A stretch of DNA of 64,000 nt, from contig JARUPZ010000016.1 of NCBI GenBank assembly GCA_031213475.1, positions 744,001 through 808,000 on the forward strand. The letters are read 5' to 3'. Both the position numbers and the translations under genes were made by a program. Of the stretch, positions 23,609-32,832 are shown one piece after another; the first letter of the stretch is position 1; the number at the start of each line of letters is the position of its first letter. Below the pieces are notes generated by a model, which was not told the origin of the DNA, did no database searches, and was given only the letters and a program-made list of their open reading frames with translations. This DNA comes from Nereocystis luetkeana (taxonomy: Eukaryota; Sar; Phaeophyceae; Laminariales; Laminariaceae).

Positions 23609-23824
23609 TGGATTCGGCTTCGATTGTTCCGTGAGAACGCTGTGTATGAACTTGCACACTACCCGGACAATGGCAAGGCGTCCACCTTTATGCAGACGCG
23701 AGAATGTTTCATCTCCGCCGCGTCCTCGGACGCTGTTACTCATGCGTATTTGCGTGCGAAGGTTACAGGCTTCAACCCCACGTACTCCATAGGAACGTTC
23801 AGGGCCGTAGAGTCCATGTTGTGA
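23609..23824 (+). CDS. orphan coding-like fragment in A1
   Basis: This 71-codon stretch opens after TTCTAG, a possible acceptor, and ends at TGA 23,822. The residues read like ordinary globular protein (blocks YELAHYPDNGKAS, RECFISAASSDAVTH and KVTGFNPTYSIGTF) with no repeats. It has no ATG start and no counterpart in A2, where the flanks join directly into the triplet repeat. It may be the last exon or a transposed piece of a gene. No family is recognised. Confidence 0.3.
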   Translation, partial: WIRLRLFRENAVYELAHYPDNGKASTFMQTRECFISAASSDAVTHAYLRAKVTGFNPTYSIGTFRAVESML

Positions 23825-23874
23825 CTCGCCACCGTTCTCACTTATAGCTACTACTACTGACACTACTGCTACTG

Positions 23875-23915
<41 letters not shown>

Positions 23916-24001
23916 GCGATTACTGTTAATCCTATTAATACTATTGTACTCTACTACTACAGTACTCGACTACTACAGTACTCTACTGTTGCTACTCCAA
24001 C

Positions 24002-24117
24002 TATTACGGGGGACCATAGTAAATATAACCTACGATACACACAATCACCTGACAGGGTATGCATTTGCCTAGTTTTACTAACAAGTTATGGTCCTATTTA
24101 CTATGGTACCCGTAATA
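24002..24117. mobile_element. family 1 MITE (A1)
   Basis: TATTACGGGGGACCATAGT at the left is mirrored by ACTATGGTACCCGTAATA at the right, with an AT-rich centre, 116 bases. It appears to be the same insertion as 48,298-48,460 in A2. Confidence 0.75.
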
Positions 24118-24140
24118 CTATCATTACAGTACTCTACTAC

Positions 24141-24172
24141 TATTACGGGGGGCCATAGTAAATAGGACCAAA
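24141..24172. mobile_element. family 1 MITE, one end only
   Basis: A single TATTACGGGGGGCCATAGT end running to GGACCAAAT. The other half has been replaced by CTA triplets. Confidence 0.65.
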
Positions 24173-24181
24173 TCTGAGTAT

Positions 24182-24219
<38 letters not shown>

Positions 24220-24262
24220 TTAATACTACAACAGTACTCTACTACTACCACTACTACTACAG

Positions 24263-24294
<32 letters not shown>

Positions 24295-24306
24295 TTACTA
24301 CTACTA

Positions 24307-24346
<40 letters not shown>

Positions 24347-24350
24347 TTAA

Positions 24351-24388
<38 letters not shown>

Positions 24389-24392
24389 TTAA

Positions 24393-24430
<38 letters not shown>

Positions 24431-24431
24431 A

Positions 24432-24517
<86 letters not shown>

Positions 24518-24518
24518 A

Positions 24519-24572
<54 letters not shown>

Positions 24573-25495
24573 CAAAGTACTCTACTACTACCACTACGAC
24601 AGTTAGTACTACTCTGTACTACTACTTCTGCTACTACTGCTTGACCTTTGTTTGTATACCGCTGTTGTTGTGGTCGTTGTCTTGCGATTTTACAGATCAG
24701 CAGATTTCACACGCCTGCATTCGAGAGGAGGCCCCAAGCAACAAGGCCCCAAGCAACAAAAGACTACGTCTGCTTGTTGGCCTTGCTGCTGTTGCTGCTG
24801 TTACTGCTGCTGCAGTTGTGCGGTCTAAGATTTCCGCCCCCCTTCTCCCATCCATCAGAAGTGTACCAGGTACTTACAGACATTAGTTTCGTTCAAAAGT
24901 CCCAAACGTTTTGATTGGCCTACGCTTCCGCGATTTGTAACGCCACAACTTACGAAAAGACACAAGAAAAACAGTCGTATACCTGGTACCTGGTACGTAA
25001 TAATCGTAAACAAATCATCCATCCATCATACATCATACATATGGCTTGCTACTGCTGTTGTAGGAGACCGCGGTTCGACGCCTTGACTGACCGTTCCTGA
25101 CCGATCTCTATTCTAAAATTACAATGAAATAACCTTGACGTTGCCGAAAAGACAGGTCTCTATATGTAGTGTACATGTGCGAGGTCGGTCGCTGCCCTGC
25201 GTACTGCTATTGTTGGATATCGTATCGAGAGCTTCGATTTTTCGATATATCGTATCAGCCGTGTTTTGGCGTTTTGGCCTCCATCCCCTATCCCCTGGCA
25301 TCCCCGCATTTTAGTCTATTATTTGATGGAGATACTGAACGAAAGCTTCGATTGTATCAAATATCGAAATCAATATCGAAATCGTATCGAGTAGTTTTTG
25401 TGTTTATCGTTATCTCGATTATCGTGCGATATCCAACACTACTACTTCTATCTGCCTGGTACACGTTTAGTCAAACATTCCATACCCCACTACAG

Positions 25496-25975
25496 CATAC
25501 CAGCATCAGTTCAGCATCAGTGCCACAGCATCCCTTCGTTTCCGCGTATCGAAAGAAGACCGCAGCCTAACCCGGCCTCCGTATATCCAGAAGCCAACCG
25601 CCTCACCATCCACGCCCAACGGTTCTCTCGACGTTTCCAGTCGCTGCTTGCTAAGCCGTGGTTCTCTTCCGAACACAAGTGCTGGTATCGTCGGTGACTA
25701 AAAGGTCCTTGTGTACGAGACTGCTGGGCTGAATACCTGGTGGGTGATTCCATTACCAACAAGCCAACAACAAGCAGGGGTGGGCGGAAGATACCGGCTC
25801 TCTGTATAGTGATCAAGGACAGGACTCTGCCACTTCGCCCGACTTCCTCTTCGCTAGCCCTTCGCATCCTGTTGGCGCCGACACACGGGTGACAGAAATA
25901 GCGCCTCGAGGAACTCGGTTCGATAGGAGCAGCAGGTCAGTTTTGTTCGGCGTGGAAGACCAAAAGCTAAACTAA
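25496..25975 (+). CDS. probable Ser-rich coding segment, unknown protein (A1)
   Basis: Two frames join here: 25,496-25,693 and 25,764-25,975, the second ending at TAA 25,973. The second exon frame is shared with A2 and has natural composition: GWAEDTGSLYSDQGQDSATS, SPDFLFASPSHPVGADT, then PRGTRFDRSS. The first contributes Ser/Pro-rich sequence (PSTPNGSLD, SRGSLPNTSAGIV). The inferred intron is only 70 bases with a phase-1 border. A1 carries an 11-base insertion near the left acceptor that breaks the frame there unless a later AG is used. Function is unknown. The left limit and the intron are uncertain. Confidence 0.4.
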
Positions 25976-26947
25976 CGCCTCGTGAGCACAGCAGCAGATC
26001 CGACGCACAGTAGCAGTCGTGGTACGGTAGATGCGCCGCCGCGCCGCCCTGTCGTCGTGTGATATCGCCATGTTTCAGAATCGGTCGTTTTATGCTGGTT
26101 GTCTGCTCGCCGCCTCATCCATGTGACACTCGACCTGTTTTCTGCTCTCCGGTACTGCTGTGAACCTGGTATATACCCTGGTATACCTTTACGACATACC
26201 AGGTACCAGGTACAACAGCAGTATAGTAGGACACTGAGCAGAACGCAAGCATACATTGAAGTAGTTCGCTGTACGACTACTGTTGTAGACTCATGTCACC
26301 AGACAGAGGGTGAGCTGATGTGGCATTTTATGTCGGTGAACGTCGACAAGTCTCCCGGTACACAAAAACAGTACCAGGTAGTACTTAGTAGTGTAGTGCT
26401 TAGGCAGTATAGGTATTGGAGGTGTTACTGGTGTAGTAGGTCTGCCTCGAACCAAGTACGTATCGAGTGTCTGCATCTTTACGAAACAAGGGGCATTACG
26501 ACTCGTATTACAAATCATACCACAGACTTCGAAGGGGAAACGTGTGGAACAGATGTGACGATTACGTCGTCGGCCGCACAAAGAAACATACGGAGGGATG
26601 CCGGGGTAAGGAATGTGCCCGAAGTGCACCCTAACGTGAAGGAAATATAATAAAGTAGACTGTACCACTCTGGGCGTAAATATAAGGACCTTGTAATATT
26701 CCTATTGATGTCTAAACGGTTCTTACATCCCGTCCAGAGGGCTAAAAGATACTTGGTAGATGTATTACACGTGCGCTGCATATATACCGGTACCGGTATG
26801 ATGATATGGTTGAAAACTGTACACCTGTTCACTGCCCACTCTCCCCAGACGGTGTCGATCGGGCCGCTTTTCTCGTTTTACGCCCGCTACACAGTGTACC
26901 GGTACCGTTTAACACGGAAGAAAGCACACCCCGGTGATAACATTTCG

Positions 26948-26949
<2 letters not shown>

Positions 26950-26992
<43 letters not shown>
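26950..26992. repeat. (TA)n microsatellite
   Basis: About 21 TA units in A1. The A2 counterpart near 50,670 is only a few bases of TATATA. Confidence 0.9.
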
Positions 26993-27084
26993 AGTATATA
27001 TTATCACCGCGTGTGCTGTTGTAGGGGGGTGTGCTATCTAACGCATCCCCGGTCATAAGCAACATGGACGGGAGCCCGCAGCTA

Positions 27085-27290
27085 GGGAGTGTGATAACGG
27101 GGGGGGCGTGATATCCAGGGGGTGTGATAACGGTAGTTATGATTGCTAAGGAGCGTAAAATAGACCTCGACCAGACTTCAGGTGGCGTGACATCAAGAGG
27201 GTGTGATAGCAAGGGGGTCGACAACAAAGGGGTTGATACCGGCAACTAGGGGCGTGATAACAAAGGGTGTGCTAATATGTGGGAGGCTTC
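27085..27290. repeat. degenerate GGGTGTGATAAC minisatellite (A1)
   Basis: Imperfect units built on G(G)GTGTGATAACAAAGGG follow one another with variable spacing. They are preserved in A2 at 50,770-50,970. More scattered units occur at 28,080-28,260. Confidence 0.65.
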
Positions 27291-29122
27291 GGTCTGAAAC
27301 TACTGTAATGTAGGTTGCCTTCCCATTCCCGCGCAATACTGCCGGTGATAGTAAGGCCCATGCCTGAAACCGGAGATGACGGAGAGGACTACCGCCTTGC
27401 TGCAATGCCGCAGAACGGTTGCCGGTGGGGCATGAAATAGATGTTGTGCTGGCGCAACTTTCGAGTTGGAATTATTTGGTGGTTAGCGCAACAGGCGTCG
27501 ACGAGGTTGCTGCAGGCGAAAAACCTGTTGGAAATATATTTGAGGCACTTTTTTTGTTTTTCGCTGTCATAGAAGACAATATTGTTTCGGGTGTCTAAAA
27601 CACAGTTCGTCGAGTGGTTTCCGGGCGTATATTAACGCAAGTATCGCGTTTGTTTGCCTCCGGCGGCCCTCCGGGGTCCTATGTTGGCGGGCTCCATGCC
27701 CGCGGCGCGTGAGCGCAACACGCCTTCCTGCTCACGTTGCGCTTCACGGAACAGGCGCCGGGGCCCTGAATACCGTACGCCCTGGCTGCAGGTGCCGTCG
27801 TAGGAATTCAATAATTTCAAAACTCCCGAAGATTCTGCCTCTGAGCCCCTTGCCCGCTGAAAAACCGCCTGCTGTCATTATCATATGAAACCTTCGTTTC
27901 CAGCCGAAAACCGAACAACAATATCTGATAAACCGTAGCCTTCTGCACTGGTTTGCTTTCGATATATTGCCACAATGACGCAACAGTTTCCGTGATTGGC
28001 CACAAACTTTCTACCGGCGCCGGTGGTTGCGGCTTAGGGCACAGCAGGAGATTTAGTAGTAGAAGTGTCTTAGGTGAATGGTATCCCCTAGGTGGTGTGA
28101 TAATGTAGGAGTTTGACGCTGTTTTCGGACGCACCTCCGTAGGGGGTGTGGTATTCAACGTACCTCCGGGTGGTATAGTGACGAGCGAATATTGGTCCAA
28201 ATAATGTATCACCGGGTGTGTCTATGTGGGGTGGTGTGGTATCTAGGGGGGGGTGCTTTCTTTCGTGCTCTACGGTACGCTATTTTCTGTAGTAGTGTTG
28301 ATATCGGGTGAGAGTCGAGTGCAATGCCATACCGCCAAACAAACAAAAAACTAATCGATACGATCTCGATACTTGATGCACTGCTGTACTGAAGGTTTTC
28401 GTCCAATACCGGAACTACTGTACCTACATAACAAATACGGGGATGCGAGGGGATAGGGGGCAAAACACATTCGATATGATACATCGGAACTCCGATACTG
28501 CGAAATATCGAGTCTTTCGATACGATGCCCAACACTATTGCCTGGGGCCTTCAAGAGTTGTACGTGCCGACGTTTCGTGTTTGGTTTGTACGGCCTTCTT
28601 GAGCGTTGAAGGAAACTTTAGTTTTGCTTTCTTGTACCAGGTATTGGTACATATTCACTACCTGGTATGCAAGATGTACACTCGTTCCTTGAAAGGTTGA
28701 GATCGACTGGTTTCTATATTTTATATGGTAATAGAACGTTTAGTAACTGCAGTATCCTTTACACCTCCATACCAGCATCGACCTCAACTGCCGTACAATC
28801 AGCTTAGGGACATGGGTGTATATCGACTGTGCTGACTGATACCATGAGCCGTGCAGAAATGTTTTCATTCCGCTCTTGCCGCGCCTGACGGAAACACGAT
28901 ACCTGGTACACTGTTGAACGTTGGAGGTTGGTCTTTCTCCGCACACCCTGGAATTGTTCGTCGCTAATTGCAATGGAATCACCGGAGAACTGGCTGTGTA
29001 CGCGTTGAACGTCTTCTATGCGAAGAGACCACGAGCTGAGCTAACATGCACCTCGCCTCTTTTGTCCTCTTGCTGCTTGTCGCTCGGTCAATCGCGCGAA
29101 ATTTCAGAACAGCAGTATCACC

Positions 29123-32100
29123 ATGCCTTACGATCGGCCGCGCAGAACCCGCAACCCCGCGTATGCGGCTAGCAGGGCCGGCTACGCGCCGTCATTGGCC
29201 TACCGAGCGATGTCAGCCGGGGCAGTAGCGTTCGCGAACACCATCTCCGAGAATGGGCCGGTGAGGAAGAAATGCCCTAATCGTTTTGTTGTGACAGCCC
29301 CAGCCGTTGTCACCGAGGGGGGTGAAATACACCGCCGTATACGGTAGGTATATGTAACACATCGATTTTGGGCTCGAGGTCTCTCTCTCTTCGCTCCACA
29401 TGTGTAGTATGTCTACAGTAGTATTATTAATAGGAACGCCTCCTACCTGCGAGAAATGTGTCCATCAGATTATTGTTGTCCGGAGGTTTCGTAGGAGTGT
29501 GATTGGGGCGCCCGTGCCCGCTTTTGGTGAGGGCAAATCGCTTAGTAGTAGAATGGGGGGAAAACATGTGTGAGATAAGCACTAAATCAAGAGCACGTGG
29601 CGGGGTGCGTTTTCCCCCCCGGAGTGCTCACCGTGCGAGGGGCGAGAAGGCCTTGACTGCTGTGTTGACCAGATAGATGAAGCAGACACCACCAACCGCC
29701 ATTACGTTCGTATTTTGTTACTGTGTTTTGTTACAGTATGTTTTCACGTTCGTCATCATCTATGTGCAGCACTCATTTCAACGTAATCTTCTCACCAACA
29801 GCTGTAGGAAGAACATGCCAGAAAAAAAGATGAAGACCAAAAGAAAGCAGGCCACTAACAATGTTAATACTCCAGCATGCGCTCGGTTAGAGAGCAGCAC
29901 GTGATGTAGATACACCCCCAGAATACGCTCGTAGTGCATCAATCACGCTCAGTGTAATATTCAAAATAACTAGAACAACAGCTGTGAGATCGAGGAAATT
30001 GTCAAAACTACTCTTTGCAAGCTGTGTGGGATAATTCGATCGCGCGGACTAGACGGGTTTTGAGGATATATCATGACACCCTCTGTTTTATTGTTTTTTT
30101 TGCGTGTAACTGTACACACGTCGGACTGGTATCATACCGTATCACACGGGTGAATAGATAATACACAACACCCCCCCGCGATGATGACTTTCCGAGCCCA
30201 ATGTGTCTCCTAAAACAAGGGGGGCGTGCGTGCGCACAACAACGAAAATGGTGGCTTTGGCAAAACATGTCGTCGAGAAGTTTCTGCATATTTTCTCGTA
30301 ATGGACGCATCGCTGGGCGTTTGCTCGTTCGCACCATCTCTCCCCCCGGTGCGGAGAGGAAATCAGCTCGGAGACTCGTAAAGCAGTTTTCTGATTGACC
30401 ATTTTTGTTCAAGTTGGAATTTTCTACTGGTGGAAAATAATTTGTCGACATTTGTCGTGATCCGGAATCGTGACTTCACTTTTCGGAAAAAAATATCAGC
30501 AGGAAAATTGGCCGTGGATGATGACACCAGTCTTCTTTTTTCGGAAAATTGACCGGAAAGTTTTGTTCCGAGCGTGTTTTATTGAATGCCAAACAAATTC
30601 GATAAAAGAGGGAAAAGTAGAAGTATGCACGAATATCTGGAGTAGGGCGGATCGGAGAAAGAAATCTCGGGGAAATCGTCGAAGGAGTTCTGTAGTAATA
30701 TGTTCTATATTGCAATCATGTTAACTATATATACTTTTTCGGTCGAAACTGGGGGTGTGTTACTTATTATCACCCGTGTGTTACGGCACTGCTATACCGC
30801 TCTAAATACCACATGGTTGAGTCTCCCCTCTGGTCGTCTTTGCGCCGCTGCCCTCAACAAAATCTAGCTGGGCTTACCTGTACTGGTTTTTATTGCAAGT
30901 GTAAGTATACGAATTATACGAGGATGGAACTAAAAACCGCTGCTCCTTGTTCGTGACCGCATATTTTTGTTTTTGTTTTTGTTTTGTGGCGCCGTTTGCA
31001 GGAATTCGCCACCATCGTCATGCTGGTGGCAACAGCCACTGGTCGCTCACAGCAAGACGCAGAGGTGCGCATCAGCGATGGGGTAGGGTTAGTCGGAGGG
31101 AGGGGGATACTGCTGTGCTTGGCGACCTCTCGCCTTGTCGGTCCTGTCTGCATCCTTCTTGTCGTAAAATCTGTTTATTTGTTGTCGCATTGGAAGTAGG
31201 CGCGAGTCGACGAGGAAAGAAGGTGCTGAACGCTTCTCGAGATACGATAATGCAAGGCACGAACCGTAGTGGGCAGGGGGGAGGAGAGGAAAGCCTACTT
31301 ACTAGTAGTGACCCACCCGGATCTGAGTTACGGCTATACATGATAGAAGGGAGCGTGAAGAGAAGGGCGCGACTATCATAAATGGGAGGGGGAAATAAAA
31401 AATGTTGCTTTGGGTAGATTGTAAGTGGTTTGTGTGAATACTGAGGTTAAGCTAAGTGCTACAGTAGGATACAAAGTACCAGGTATGCTGTATGGGACAG
31501 GCCCGACTGCTGTTGCAGGTTGAGCACAGGGATACCAAGGGGTGCTAAAAAAAGAGAAAACGACCTACACTCCTTCCCAGTGTCAAGATGGAAATAAAAC
31601 CAGTGCGTTGGGACTTATTTATGAACGAAATTACGAAACGTGAAGTGTTTTTTCATATTTTTACTTCATTTAGTAAGAGTATAACTATCCGTGTCCGGGT
31701 TGGGAGCTGTCATCCATGTGCAAGCCCGCATCACAAGCGGTTTTTAGTAGGATGCAGCTCACCCTTCATGCGACTCGCCGAACACCCAACCGGCGCTTCG
31801 CGGAATGTCTGCATGGTCGTTGAAGACCCGACGTGCTCCGTCCCGGCATTGTAGGGATGTGCGAGTCTATGGTCATGTGACTACGGCCATGCATGAGATC
31901 GACTACACCCCCCTCGGTCCGGGTCTCGAAAATGAGAAGTGAGGTGTCGGGATTTTGTTTTTCGTGGATTCCTAGAGATACCATGATATTTCTGCCCCAA
32001 AGGTTTGGGTACAGTTCGGTTGTGAAGGTGGTTCAGATTCCCATTTTAGTTTGACATCGGAGAATGCCCAGCGTGAGTATCGAATCACAAAAACTACTCG

Positions 32101-32785
32101 AAAACAAATGCGGAAAAACAGGAAATTAAATATAATGGGTTGCTTCATACAAAAAATGTAAGTGTACGAGTACGGCAACCGAACCCTTTGATGCGCAAAA
32201 ATGGCTACCTTCATTTTTATGGCACCCCACAACAACAATGCCTCCCACGTGTTGCTTATTGGTCCGGATTGTTTTCGAACCGGTAGGTTTGGAAACGAAA
32301 ATGTGTGTGTGTCGTGCGTTTTATTTGTTTTTTTGTTTGCACACTCCATGATATGCCATATATAAATACTTTCAAGTACGTCTGCTGTATTAATACCGCG
32401 ACCAGCCACTTTTCCACGTGTCTCCGGCTTCTAGACCCACCCCTCCTTTCGACCGCTCCCTCGCTACGTACACCGGCATTTATTTTCGGTGATTTGTTTT
32501 CTTCGTGTTCTCCTCTGCCTACAGGTCGTTGTGCGCCTGCAATTGGGACTCCCGGTGAGGGGCGGACCAAAGGACAGGGCTCTTTCTGACCCTGCGCTTG
32601 ATTCAGCTTCATCGTCCGCGGCATCGTCGCCGTTCTCACTGGGGTCTAGGGCTCCCCCGCAGGCATCTGGACCACGCGCTCGTGGACGAAAGAAGAGGGG
32701 TGGACGCTCTCCCCGAAACGAACGTGAAGCATCTGCCGCCATGATTTTGGTAGAGATCGCCGGCAGCAGTGCCGACGGCCGCAGC

Positions 32786-32832
<47 letters not shown>

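Larger units (their letters stand above)
23847..24640. repeat. large (CTA)n triplet array with embedded MITEs
   Basis: Several hundred bases of CTA/ACT triplets are interrupted by TTAATA steps and by two family 1 MITE pieces. The minus strand reads as poly-Ser over almost 100 codons, which is an artefact. The matching A2 interval (48,228-48,300) keeps only a few triplets. Confidence 0.9.
12046..28394. repeat. segmental duplication block A1 (older copy)
   Basis: Similarity to the 38.9-52.0 kb region begins near GGATTTGAACGGTATT and continues in the same order and orientation to about 28.39 kb. Divergence is frequent and there are several large indels: a 570-base extra piece at 14.7 kb, a 3.8-kb extra piece at 18.24 kb, a SINE at 22.35 kb and a large CTA microsatellite at 23.85 kb. 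The flank before 12,046 has no counterpart before 38,941, which places the block edge there. Confidence 0.8.

Noticed and set aside
24304..24594. Poly-Ser frame on the minus strand
   Set aside because: It is a direct translation of the CTA triplet array.
27085..27290. Spaced repeats considered as a CRISPR array
   Set aside because: Units and spacings are irregular, spacers are not unique sequences of constant length, and the genome is eukaryotic.
30071..30451. 126-codon minus-strand frame
   Set aside because: It covers a dispersed repeat also present in block A, where the frame is not kept.
31588..31854. 88-codon ATG-started frame kept in both B copies
   Set aside because: The copies are too similar to be informative, and the right half overlaps sequence repeated in inverted orientation at 34,140-34,265, so a repeat origin is more likely.
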